A DNA stretch of 64,000 bases from Papaver somniferum (taxonomy: Eukaryota > Streptophyta > Magnoliopsida > Ranunculales > Papaveraceae). The stretch covers positions 11,471,279-11,535,278 of the forward strand of contig NC_039368.1 of assembly GCF_003573695.1 (NCBI RefSeq). The letters run 5' to 3'. Position numbers and translations under genes: made by a program. Position 1 is the stretch's first letter. Every line of letters starts with the position of its first letter. The notes under the pieces were generated by a model. That model saw only the letters and a list, made by a program, of their open reading frames with translations, did not search any database and had not been told where the DNA came from. Shown here one piece after another: positions 45,370 to 55,428 of this stretch.

Positions 45370-45678
45370 TCATGGAGTGATAGAAAGCAGAAGACAGTCT
45401 CCAAGTCTAGCACAGAAGATATGTCAGAACTAATATGGATACAATCTATACTAAAAGAATTGGGAATCAAGCCAACAACTCCCACGCTGTGGTGTGACAA
45501 CTTAGGAGTGACTTATCCTACAGCAAATCATGTTTTCTATGCATGCACTAAACATATCGAAATCAACTACCACTTCGATCGTGAAATAGTTGCAAGCAAA
45601 CAACATCATGGGAAGTTTATCAGCTCCAAAGATCAATTGGCTGACGTGTTTACGAAAGGTATATTCGTGACAGGTTGA
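45370..45678 (+). pseudogene. Copia RNase H fragment
   Basis: Reads [53 protein letters not shown] and [16 protein letters not shown], the conserved end of copia pol. Compared with the family, about ten residues after SSTE (normally AEYRAL and neighbours) are deleted. No LTR or other element part is recognisable nearby. It is an isolated fragment. Confidence 0.8.
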
Positions 45679-46090
45679 ACATTCGTCAACTCAGGGTGTC
45701 AAGGGTATGCCCTGAAGACTCTCAACTGCAACAGTCAAGTAAGCAGTGTATGAATCAAATAACCAAGAATGGTCAGCAACAATAATTTCCGACTATTATC
45801 ACAGATTTGTTATGCCTTTTGAATTATTCTTTCATTGTACTTTCTGATAATATAACTCTCTCTGGTCTTTGAGTAGAAATAGAAAACCTAATCTCCACCT
45901 GTTGGTGTGGAAGATATTCACCAAAACTCGTACTCTAAGTTAGATGCAAGTCTGAAGACTGAACCAGCAGCTTTTTCACTTCCCCATTGTTCCGAATTTT
46001 CCTCATTCTTCTCTTCTGATTTCGTCGTCTCTCAATGCAAAAAAGGCCCAATGACTTGTCCCACTACCTAAATTAAGAAGCTTTAGGGTA
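45679..46090. other. Spacer between the copia fragment and the F-box promoter
   Basis: 45679-45760 probably still belongs to the copia 3' end (CAAGGGTATGCC). The remainder shows no gene. Confidence 0.35.
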
Positions 46091-46100
46091 TCGTCTCTCC

Positions 46101-46108
46101 ATATATAG
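46101..46108 (+). promoter_or_regulatory. TATA box of the F-box gene
   Basis: ATATATAG preceded by TCGTCTCTCC, 60 bp before the ATG at 46168. A decayed copy of this promoter is seen at 40107-40144. Confidence 0.6.
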
Positions 46109-47343
46109 CAACGCAAAAGTAATAGGAGAGAAGAATACCAAAGCTTAATCAATAACAGTACAGCAACATGGAGAATTTTCCAACCGAAATCATAGAAAAC
46201 ATACTTTTCCGATTACCTATCGAGGAAGCTTTACAGGCCAAACGTGTATGCACAACTTGGAAATCTCTCCTCCGCAATTATAAATCTCATAAGGTGGGTT
46301 TCCTTTTTGCTTTCTCTCATATTGATAATAAAATTGGTGGGAATATGGTTAGGGAAGAACTTTTCTACGAAGATGAGTATGATCATTATGATTCTGCAAA
46401 CATAAACTATTACCACACTGAAAAGACACTTTCAAAGATACCACACAGCAGATTTATTGGGACATCTATCCGGTAAGGGATATCATGGTCGGATCTTGCA
46501 ATGGTTTGGCTTGTTTTCGCGCACGAGGCATAGATCGTTTTCTAATCTGTAACCCGTTGACAGGAGAATCTATATTTCATCCAGAATTTCTTGAGGGGAT
46601 ATATCATAGTGTGGGAAGTGGGTTTGGGTATTGTCCTTCAACTAATTCTTACAAGGTTGTTACAATATTTTATCATCATCGAGGGGAACAGAAGGGATAT
46701 ATTCATGTGTATACTATTGGTGGTAAGTGGAGATCCATTGAATATATCGGGCGTCGCAAATTTGGTTATTCTACAGGTATCTATGCAAATGGAGCACTTT
46801 ACTGGTGGCACCAATATGATTTTTATGGACTAAAAGAATCTGAGATTGTAGCCTTTGATTTGGAAGGTGAGAAGTTCCATTCTATACTAATGCCACGTTT
46901 TAAATATGAATATAGCGGTCAACTTAAGTTGCTTGGAGAGAATAATAATCTGTATTTGGCTTATACAAGCTAAAAAGGTTTTTGCATGGAGAGCATTAAC
47001 ATATGGGTATACAAGAGAAACGATAGTGGTACTAGTTACGCCACGAAAGAGTGTAATCTGAAACAAAATGACCACAACTGGATTAAGGAATTTAGTATAC
47101 AGCACAATGAAGAATTTTCGTTTATCAAGCTATTCGCAATCAGAAGAACCAATGAAGTACTACTTTTTAAGGACTACTTACTCTTTCGTTATGACCCTAA
47201 ATCTTCAATCTTAAACTGTCTTTGGAATCATAATGTTAGGGATGCAAATTACATTGAGTCAACTACTCTCGTGCAGGGCCTTGTGTCCTTGAAAGATTTG
47301 GGAGAGACTGATGTTACTTATTTGAAAGATTTAGATAGACTAA

Positions 47344-48224
47344 GAGCATCCACAGTCATGGAGTCGACCAAATGCCAAATAGCAGACCAAATGCTAAAAA
47401 AAATTGGCATTTTACACTGAGCAACCACAGTCGTGGAAGACTATTTTTAGTCAGGCGGAAGTATAACAAACGCCCCAGTTCAGGCGCACTTTTAATGACC
47501 GTCCCAGTTCAGGCGCGCTTTTAATGACCGTCTCATTCAGGCGCATTTTTAATGTCCGCCTCATTCAGGCGCACTTTTAATGACCGTCTGATATCAGGCG
47601 CATTTTTAATGTGCGCCTGATTCAGGCGCACTTTTAATGTCCGTCTAATTCAGGCGCACTTTTAATGATCGTCTGATTTCAGGCGCACTTTCAATGACCG
47701 CCTGATTCAGGCGCACTTTTAATGACCGCCTGATTAGTGAATTTACATAAATATTAGCCACTAATCTTCTTCTAATAACGTATTAGCCCACTAATCTTCT
47801 TCTAATAACGTATTAGCCCACTAAACGAGTGAATATACCAACGTCCCATTGGGGCGTACATTAAAGCAACGTCCCATTGGGACGTAAAATATACCAACGT
47901 CCCATTGAGGCGTACAATATAACTACGTCTGTGTTGGGGCGTATGTATTACATGCGTTTGGTTAGGCGGAGTTTATAGATGCGCCTGATTCATACGTTAA
48001 TTATACTTCCGTCTGATTTCATACGGTCACTAAAATCTCGTCTGCTTTCATACGCTATTAATACTTCCGTCCCACTATATTTCGTTTAGTCTGGGTTAAC
48101 GACCACATTTGGTCTCAAACCCTAATTTTGGCGATCAAATTTGGGTTTGGTCCCTTCCGTTGCGGCATATTTTGAGACCAAATTTGAGTTTAGTCCCCAA
48201 ATTTGGCCGTGACTGTGGTTGCTC
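47344..48224. mobile_element. Harbinger-like MITE with internal repeat arrays, 881 bp
   Basis: Terminal inverted repeats of 18 bp (GAGCATCCACAGTCATGG and, reversed, GAGCAACCACAGTCACGG; 16 of 18 agree) are flanked by the 3-bp target duplication TAA (47341-47343 and 48225-48227). That size and sequence fit PIF/Harbinger elements. There is no transposase. The interior consists of several short tandem arrays. It sits in the coding part of the F-box gene. Confidence 0.88.
47445..47740. repeat. Tandem array of about 27 bp inside the MITE
   Basis: About ten imperfect units of the form TTCAGGCGCACTTTTAATGA followed by CCGTCTGA or similar. Two further small arrays follow: TATTAGCCCACTAATCTTCT (47752-47825) and ACGTCCCATTGGGGCGTACA (47838-47945). 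Confidence 0.8.
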
Positions 48225-48358
48225 TAATGTTGCAGGAAGGTTTTGGCAAAGATGATGCTATGGGTTACGGAGATACACCAATACCTAGAGCCGAAGAAGA
48301 GGAAGATTGTGGAAAACCAGCAAAACCAAGAGAAGCTAAAAGATTGAGGAATTGTTAA

Positions 48359-49310
48359 TCATCCAAAATAAGTAAGATATATAATTATTGCTTTTATGTT
48401 TTGTTTCCCGTCCTTGACAATCAATTAGTTGTTTGGTCGCGTGTGCATGTTCTGTTTATTTGCATGCTCTCACCTTTTTATATTTCCTCTAGAATGTTTG
48501 ATTCCATGATCCTATTTAAATACTGCTAGTTATCTTGCTTATAAACAAGTCGTGCTAATCTTACATATGATTATGTTTTTACATAAGAATTTGAACTTCA
48601 AGTGCCAAAATCAGGACAAAATGTCACAATGACATATATGCGATTATGTGTAAAGATTATTCTTGCACAAAACAGGGTGAATATATATCCTTTTTCTGAG
48701 AAGGGTTAATTCAAATTCGGGTCGAACAAAGTGAATGTCTGTACCACCTATTCACCTAATAATATGATGCACGTACAAGAAAAGGGTAGCTTAAGGTAGA
48801 AACATCCGTATTGTATTTATTTGGTTCTGTCCTGATTTATGTTTTAGTATAATTAAATCTAAAGCTATCATAGAAACCTGTTGCGATTGAAACTGGTTAT
48901 CAGTGCTGCTACAACCATTGAACTGCCAATTAGTGTCAGACTGATCAGGAATTCTTATGTTCAATACTATGTGATTAACTTGATTCTGAGGAAACAGTTG
49001 TCGTAATCTATTAATTTTCCAGCTGTAAGATTCTTAGAGATGATTGAAAGAACAAAAATAATAAAAAATATAACACGGATTTCATGAATGGTGTATTGCA
49101 AGGGATTATCCAAATTCAGGCAGGGTCTTGACTTGACTGAGACGAAAATGAAATGAGTGATTTGAAACAATGAATCGTATGCAAATTACAGCAGTGTTTT
49201 CCTTGCCATGAGACCTTTCAAAAGAAGAACCAACTCGGCAGTTAAAGGGATTGACCGATCCAGGACTAAACAAATCAGTCCTAACCCGGTAACTTCCGAA
49301 CGTGGAGTGA
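48359..49310. other. Intergenic DNA between F-box gene and HAC-like gene
   Basis: The first part is the 3' flank of the F-box gene, similar to that after 44929. The rest is AT-rich. I see no gene, RNA or repeat of note. Confidence 0.4.
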
Positions 49311-49322
49311 TTGGCGGGAAAA
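49311..49322. promoter_or_regulatory. E2F-type site upstream of the HAC-like gene
   Basis: TTGGCGGGAAAA fits the E2F consensus TTTSSCGC on the reverse strand (TTTTCCCGCCAA). It lies 188 bp before the ATG at 49510. E2F sites are common in cell-cycle and chromatin genes. Functional use here is inference. Confidence 0.45.
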
Positions 49323-49379
49323 TCCTAAACCAAGTACAATTAGAAAATCAAATCCCAAAGCAATTAGAAATGGATTTGC

Positions 49380-49386
49380 TATAAAT
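49380..49386 (+). promoter_or_regulatory. TATA-like box before the HAC-like gene
   Basis: TATAAAT, 124 bp before the ATG at 49510 and 58 bp after the E2F-type site. Confidence 0.4.
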
Positions 49387-49509
49387 CTTCTTCTAGGGAT
49401 TCATGACCCAAGAAAGAAATATTAGGGTTATCATCTCTCAAACAGGGAAGAAACCCTGAATGATCGATATCTTTTTCGGTCATTGATCGCGTTGTTTGAT
49501 CGGATAGTA

Positions 49510-52500
49510 ATGGATTTTCAAGGATCGTTGATGGAGATAGTATATAAACGAGGTGTTTCGAAACCTGATTCAGCAACAACTCCTCCTCCTTCTCACCAAG
49601 GAAGGATGTCTTTAGCGCCAGCACCAAACCCCATCATTGGGGGAAATTGCGGTGCTATACCACTGCTAGAAAATACTGGTCAACAATTTTCAAGCAGATG
49701 GCATGAGGAGGAGGATCCCGGTGATATCTGTAATATGCGAATATTTATAAAAAGCTGCATTGAAAGCTGCATCGGAAAAAATTTATTAAGCAGTAATAGA
49801 AATTCTAATGATTGGGATTTAAAGTTCCAAAATTTTACCAACAATGTGGAACATATGCTGTTTATGGAAGCTTCAACCAAGGCGGAGTATGTAGATGTTA
49901 AAACATTGGAGAGTCGGGTTATATCTGCGGTCGCAAATATAAGATCTGAAATTAACAACAGCAGCAGCAGTTATCCTGGAAAGTTTAATGGTCAGGTGGA
50001 GAAGGGAAGAGGAATGGAGATTATAAGTAACCAGTCAATGACGCCACCTGTCCATCATCACATGCGCCAACAAGAATATCTTCTTCATCAGCAGAAATTC
50101 CCAGTTCAAGGAGTTGCCGCTCTTTCCCATAATATTTCTGATTTCCTAGATGTTGATAGGCTGCTTGATGCTGGTACGTCTTCTAACAGCACTCAGAACT
50201 GTGATGACTTCGTTAATCTTCAGTTTCAGAACTATCAAGGGAAACACAAGCAGAAGCAAATTCAAAGTTTGGCGCTGACAAACTTTAATGATAATCATGG
50301 TGATGCTGTAATCAGCTGGAACTATATTGATGAGTTGGAAGGATCTTCCTTGAATGGCGCCATTGATTCATTTTGGTATCAGCACCAAAAGCCTGAGCGT
50401 AAGCCTGTCCGTAGTAATTTCGAGACGCACCAAGCTACGACTCAGCATAATGCTAGGAAGGCTTCTGTTCCTTTAACATTCGATGCTGGTACGTCTGCAA
50501 AGCCGAGGGAAAACAATCACGACATCTCACCAGCGCCAAAGATTTCTTTTAAAAAACAGAAGATTGGTGATACCTCTAATCTTCCTCTGTCGACGGATCA
50601 CCAGGCATCAGGGGAGATGCATACGCTGCATACGGTAACTCCTTTTTCAGGATATGAAATTACACTAGAATGGGGATCAATTCCTCAAAGTTTACAGAAG
50701 TACCAACAATGTCTGCCATATGAACCGTCCGTTTCGGAAGCGGATTTGAATAAATTTGTTGAGTCTGCTTTATCAATGGAGCTTGTAGATAGCAATATAC
50801 AAAAGCCTATATTGCATCCGCAAAATCTTTCTCTGGAAGGAGAGGATGATTTCTGGTCCAAAGAAATTAAGGAGCCTGATAAACACATCGAGACCCCAAC
50901 TGGCCAGGCTGAGATAACTGAGGTTGATAAAATTGTCGTATCAGATCAGTCGAAGATAAGGGGAGCTTCCTTGACTGAAACGTTAACTCTGGATCAATTG
51001 GAAGAGCACGTTGCAAGTCTCAAGCAATGGGTTGGTGCGAGTAAGCCAAAGGTAGATGAGAAACCAGCACTAGGAGACTGTAAGAATGACAATGCATGCC
51101 AGTTGTGTGCAGTAGAGAGACTTTTTTTTGCAAGAGGCAGCTGCTTCGTGTGTGGCAAAGTTTTCAAGAAGACGGACACATATCACAGTGCATCAAAATC
51201 TGGTGTGGGATGCCGAGTGTGTAATAAATGTTTCAAGGAATGTGAAGGTAAGAAACTCAGTGGCGACGTCTCAGGGCTTCATATTAACAAGGAAAAGATA
51301 CGACGGGATAATGATACCGATTATCAAGAATCGTTTGTAATGTGTGATATATGTGGTCGTTGGCAACACCATACATGTGCTTTGTTCAATGATGAAAGAA
51401 ACATCGGCGGGAAAGCTGAATACGTTTGCCCAAAATGTTATACGAAAGAGATTAATAGTGGGCGTCGTATACCTTTGGATCGGAGTGTTATTCGCGGCGC
51501 AACACACTTACGAAGAACAAAGCTGAGTGATTTCATAGAAGACAGGCTCGTTTCACTTTTTGGTATGGGAAAGAATTCTGATGAGGTCCCGGGAGATCTT
51601 GTCGTAAGAGTTGTTTTATCTGTTGAGAAGAAATTTCTAGTGAAGCAAGAGTTTCTGAATGTCTTTAAAGAAGAGAATTACCCGAAAGAACTTCCATACA
51701 GATCAAAGGTAATTTTGTTGTTTCAGAAGATTCATGGAGTAGATGTCTGTCTGTTTGCAATGTATGTCCAGGAATATGGGTCGAAATGTCCTCTTCCTAA
51801 TCAGCGCAGCATATACATCTCGTATTTGGATTCTGTCAAATACTTCAGACCTGATGGTATCATAACTCCAGATGGAGTATCTCCACGTACATGTGTATAC
51901 TACCAAATATTGTTGGGATATCTAGACTTTAGCAAGAGAAGGGGGTTCTCTAAGTGCTATATATGGTCTTGCCCTCCATCAAATGCAACTGATTATATAT
52001 TCAACTGTCATCCGAAGATACAGAAGAGCCCCAAGGTTACAACTCTGCAAGACTGGTACAGGAAAATGCTTAGTGAAGCAGAGAATGAAAAAATTGCGGC
52101 GAATGTTACCAACTTATATAATTATTTCTTCGTACCTCGTGGGGATCAGAAGGTAACAACAGCTAGTTTGCCGTTCTTTGATGGTGACTATTGGCCACTT
52201 ATTGTTGAGGCTTTTCTCAAGAAACCCGTAGATGCTATTAAACCAACACCATTAAAAAAGGAAAGGAAGCAAAGGCCTTCTTTTGAAGCTGCTGGATGCA
52301 CTAATAATGCTTCTGAGAATTCTCGCTCGGAGGATCAGCTGATGCAAGAAGTTGGTAAAAAAATACGGAAGCGAAAGGAAAATTTCATCATTGTGGACTT
52401 GGGAGAAGAATATAAAGCCAGGGATACTGATTGGGATGAAGATGAAGTTATTGAGGGGGAACTTTTTGATAGTAGGGTTAATTTCTTAGATTTCTGCATG

Positions 52501-52611
52501 AGAAACAACTATCAGTTCGATAATCTTCAAAGAGCGAAGCATTCCTCAATGATGATACTTTACTATCTACACAATCCAAGCGCCTATACACGCAAAAAGG
52601 GGATCAAGTAA
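49510..52611 (+). CDS. HAC (p300/CBP-type) histone acetyltransferase-like protein, intronless and truncated
   Basis: An uninterrupted 1033-residue frame. I start at ATG 49510 (MDFQGSLMEI); the nine open codons before it have no ATG. Order: HAC-type N-terminal helix region (about 72-150, ASTKAEYVDVKTLESR), divergent linker, the HAC block before the finger (SLTETLTLDQLEEHVASLKQ, about 487-506), a Cys-rich part from C530, a PHD finger (from C612, WQHHTCALFN, YVCPKCYTKE), then the KAT11 acetyltransferase core (about 695-900: VCLFAMYVQEYG, ISYLDSVKYFRPDG, CVYYQILLGYLDFSKRRGF). W819 in YIWSCPP and Y850 in DWYRKML match the key p300 residues W1436 and Y1467. Missing are TAZ1, both ZZ fingers and TAZ2: the end LHNPSAYTRKKGIK replaces HNPTAPAF. 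Family genes usually have many introns and about 1500-1700 residues. It is probably a retained retrocopy that may acetylate nuclear proteins. Confidence 0.85.
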   Translation: MDFQGSLMEIVYKRGVSKPDSATTPPPSHQGRMSLAPAPNPIIGGNCGAIPLLENTGQQFSSRWHEEEDPGDICNMRIFIKSCIESCIGKNLLSSNRNSNDWDLKFQNFTNNVEHMLFMEASTKAEYVDVKTLESRVISAVANIRSEINNSSSSYPGKFNGQVEKGRGMEIISNQSMTPPVHHHMRQQEYLLHQQKFPVQGVAALSHNISDFLDVDRLLDAGTSSNSTQNCDDFVNLQFQNYQGKHKQKQIQSLALTNFNDNHGDAVISWNYIDELEGSSLNGAIDSFWYQHQKPERKPVRSNFETHQATTQHNARKASVPLTFDAGTSAKPRENNHDISPAPKISFKKQKIGDTSNLPLSTDHQASGEMHTLHTVTPFSGYEITLEWGSIPQSLQKYQQCLPYEPSVSEADLNKFVESALSMELVDSNIQKPILHPQNLSLEGEDDFWSKEIKEPDKHIETPTGQAEITEVDKIVVSDQSKIRGASLTETLTLDQLEEHVASLKQWVGASKPKVDEKPALGDCKNDNACQLCAVERLFFARGSCFVCGKVFKKTDTYHSASKSGVGCRVCNKCFKECEGKKLSGDVSGLHINKEKIRRDNDTDYQESFVMCDICGRWQHHTCALFNDERNIGGKAEYVCPKCYTKEINSGRRIPLDRSVIRGATHLRRTKLSDFIEDRLVSLFGMGKNSDEVPGDLVVRVVLSVEKKFLVKQEFLNVFKEENYPKELPYRSKVILLFQKIHGVDVCLFAMYVQEYGSKCPLPNQRSIYISYLDSVKYFRPDGIITPDGVSPRTCVYYQILLGYLDFSKRRGFSKCYIWSCPPSNATDYIFNCHPKIQKSPKVTTLQDWYRKMLSEAENEKIAANVTNLYNYFFVPRGDQKVTTASLPFFDGDYWPLIVEAFLKKPVDAIKPTPLKKERKQRPSFEAAGCTNNASENSRSEDQLMQEVGKKIRKRKENFIIVDLGEEYKARDTDWDEDEVIEGELFDSRVNFLDFCMRNNYQFDNLQRAKHSSMMILYYLHNPSAYTRKKGIK

Positions 52612-52720
52612 GCCACCAAGGGAAGTAACTTGGGGTAGCAAAAGTCGACTTTTCGACCATCTAAAGGTGTAGACATGCCTGATCGACCATTCTCCCTGAT
52701 AGCCAGCCTTACTTTATTTT
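52612..52720 (+). other. 3' flank of the HAC-like gene up to the duplication junction
   Basis: A short stretch with no poly(A) tract, ending ACTTTATTTT directly before the start of copy B at 52721. The absence of a visible poly(A) leaves the retrocopy origin of the gene unproven. Confidence 0.5.
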
Positions 52721-53250
52721 ATGTAACTCTCAGACTTTTTGACTTTACGACTTTAGTGGCACATCCAAACGCTCTCTTAGCTAAAACAAAATCTTCTTAG
52801 CCGACGCCTGGCCCGACAGAAACACCAGACAACATTCGAAACTCCATCGTTACTGTCTACTTGGGAAACAAGAACCCTAACTTCTTCTGCTTCTTCCTCT
52901 TGCGTATTTTCGGTGATACAAAAGATTTAAAAGGTACGATTCTGTTTTCTTATTACAATTTCTCAGACATGGTTAGGGTTTTCTCAGTAAGATTAGGTAT
53001 ATTAAGAATTGATTTTGTTTTTATGTGTTTGATGAATTTCCTAAGTGAGAACTTTTTTTGCCACTCCCTTGATTGATATTCAAATACCTGAAAAATCAAA
53101 TCAAAACACATTATAATCAATAATACACATAGCTATTATTTTTGTTATTGGAGATTTTTGGTTGTTTTGTTATTTGTTTCTTTTGATGTTATCTTGTGAA
53201 TACAATTAGCCCCCCTGCTGCTTGGTATGCCATTTGCAAATCATTGTGGT

Positions 53251-54147
53251 ACTTAGAACATTATATTTAGGTAGAATATCTTCCACAGAACTTGTAGAGA
53301 TATTAGAGTCTTATTTATACTGAAACTTGTTACAGAATTTGTTACAGACTCCAACAGAATGAAAAGACTTGAACAAATTCAAACTACTGACTAAACTGAA
53401 ACGTAAATATAGCCAAAAGACTCTCCCTGTTTACTTATCTAGCTGACTGAGTTACATAGAAATCCTGTTATCTCTAACATCCCCTCTCAAGTTGTACCGG
53501 AGCTGGCGAATGTGCAACTTGCTTCTAATGTACTGGAACCGTGGTGAAGATATCCCTTTTGTATGAGAAAATTGGTGTTTCTCTTCAAATTCATAGTGTG
53601 AGATAGTCAAAATACCTCTTGAAATGGTTGTGTGAGATAGTCGAAATACCTTTTCAATTGACAGTATTGATCTGTGTTGGTTAACAGATATAATTGGTAA
53701 TGGTAATGATTTGTTTTGGTATTGTTGTTGAAAGGTATTGAAGTTTGTTTAGAACTGGTTTTTAAGAATGGTTTTAGTATCAGATCTAAAGTGTTGAATC
53801 ATCAAACAAAGACTCTCCCTAGCAGAGACATTTGAACAACCTTTCTTAGCAGCAAACGATGTTAATGGCGACTGGCTATCACAGCAGAAGAGTGCGGGAT
53901 CGAACCCTCCTGATACCAACTTAGAACATTATATTTAGGTAGAATATCTTCCACAGAACTTGTGGAGATATTAGAGTCTTATTTATACTGAAACTTGTTA
54001 CAGAATTTGTTACAGACTCCAACAGAATGAAAAGACTTGAACAAATTCAAACTACTGACTAAACTGAAACATAAATATAGCCAAAAGACTCTCCCTGTTT
54101 ACTTATCTAGCTGACTGGGTTACATAGAAATCCTGTTATCTCTAACA
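53251..54147 (-). mobile_element. TRIM, copy B
   Basis: The same element as 31250-32146, with LTRs 53251-53479 and 53919-54147 and the same GTGGT target duplication. It was therefore present before the segment was duplicated. Confidence 0.88.
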
Positions 54148-54272
54148 GTGGTCATAAATCCGTTTGTTTCTAAGGGATGCCAAAACTTTGTAAATTCAAT
54201 TCTCATTGAGCTTTTCCTGAGTTCTTTATCTAGCCATCTAAGTTACTCTGACGAGCTGTTTAGGTTTTCTTT

Positions 54273-54677
54273 TTTTTTTTCTTTTTTTTTTTGATCGGCA
54301 AAACTATAAGAATATATATATAGGAAGAAAAAAGAATAAGAAGGATTACACGATGCTGGACATACCAGCCATGCAACCAAGAGAAAAGAAAAGAAGAAGC
54401 ATCCATTACAACGAATAGACACCAGTCAGATCCATCAGTGTCTCTTTTATCTCTAGGACAGCAAGGGACTCTGTTTCGGCATTAATTCTGCCCACTTGAA
54501 GACCATATCCTGGAATCTAATACCTCTTAGAGGTTTTACAGGGATTGACCAGTACAACAGAACGGCTTTAATGTCCAAAATGATTTTTTCCTCGTCTCTC
54601 TCTTTATTATTGAAACATCCATTGTTTCGCTCCTTCCAAATCACCCAGCAGATAGCATATGGCAGCAGCTCCCACCA
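54273..54677 (-). mobile_element. 5'-truncated LINE, copy B
   Basis: The same insertion as 32272-32662, with the 15-bp target duplication at 54258-54272 and 54678-54692. The tail is longer, with a C inside the T-run (TTTTTTTTTTCTTTTTTTTT). Confidence 0.9.
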
Positions 54678-55428
54678 GTTTAGGTTTTCTTTATCCTTTT
54701 TAATCTGATTTGTCTATCCTAGTGGTATACGAGGGTTAAATGAATCTCTCAAACGTGATTGATTTATAGAAGAAACTAGCAGCAAAATAGTAATTTTTGG
54801 ACTTTGACATTATTATGGCAGAAGAAAAAGATAGGTTAGTTTCATAAAGATAGTAATTTGGATCTCATTGATCATTCAGCTTCAACTGGTTCTTTTTAAA
54901 GAAATTATAAGTCGACTTCTCTCTTTTAAATTTTCTGATTAGATTGTATGTCCGGTGCACACAAACGTGTATGAAATCAAAGTTAGCTTCAGATATATCT
55001 CAACATACGTGTTTCATAGTTTATACTCTAGATTTAAGTTCGTAGTTAGGGCATTCCAACAAATTTAATTTGGACTTCGTGGTTGTAATCTGGAGGCAGA
55101 TTAACTGGTATATCTTCTAGAAATAATTGATCCCCATATAAGAAATAATTTGGTACTTCTTCTTCTCTTTTGTTTGATTGGTGACTCGGGAATGAGGCTG
55201 TGTTTAGAGTCAGCAAGATTTTCCTTATCAATTCCATGTATTTGGTGTTAATTGTAACTGCGAGGTTTGCAGAATTCAACAAGAACTGCATACCAAGCAG
55301 GATTTTAGTTGAAGTCAGATTTTTTCTTATCATTTATTTGCAGTTTTTTGCTGTATTTATAAGAATCACTTTTTAATTGCATGCTGTAACAAATAAATAA
55401 TTATTAGGACGTGTTTCTTTTAACAGAA

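Larger units (their letters stand above)
46168..48358 (+). pseudogene. F-box/FBA gene, split by a MITE and otherwise damaged
   Basis: This is the most complete F-box gene here. F-box at residues 1-36 (MENFPTEIIENILFRLPIEE, then AKRVCTTWKSLLR), which would bind SKP1 in an SCF ubiquitin ligase. The FBA region follows: VGSCNGLACF, RFLICNPLTGESI, GSGFGYCPSTNSYKVV, GYIHVYTIGGKWRSIE, GALYWWHQYD, SEIVAFDLEGEKFHSI, DSGTSYATKECNLKQND and LVSLKDLGETDVTYLKDL. Breaks are a one-base frame change at about 46473, an in-frame TAA at 46971-46973, and an 881-bp MITE at 47344-48224 near the end. After the MITE the ancestral coding end reads on to TAA at 48356. A TATA box lies 60 bp upstream. As it stands it yields only an F-box fragment of 102 residues. 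A pseudogene, or one under decay. Confidence 0.85.
30727..52720 (+). repeat. Tandem duplication unit A (about 22 kb)
   Basis: The sequence from 30727 (ATGTAACTCTCAGA) is repeated from 52721 and matches to the right window edge (64000 corresponds to about 40809). Because copy B starts exactly where the intervening DNA ends, the simplest reading is a head-to-tail duplication whose unit A is 30727-52720. Only the first 10 kb or so can be verified inside the window. That 40810-52720 belongs to the duplicated unit is inference. Confidence 0.6.
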
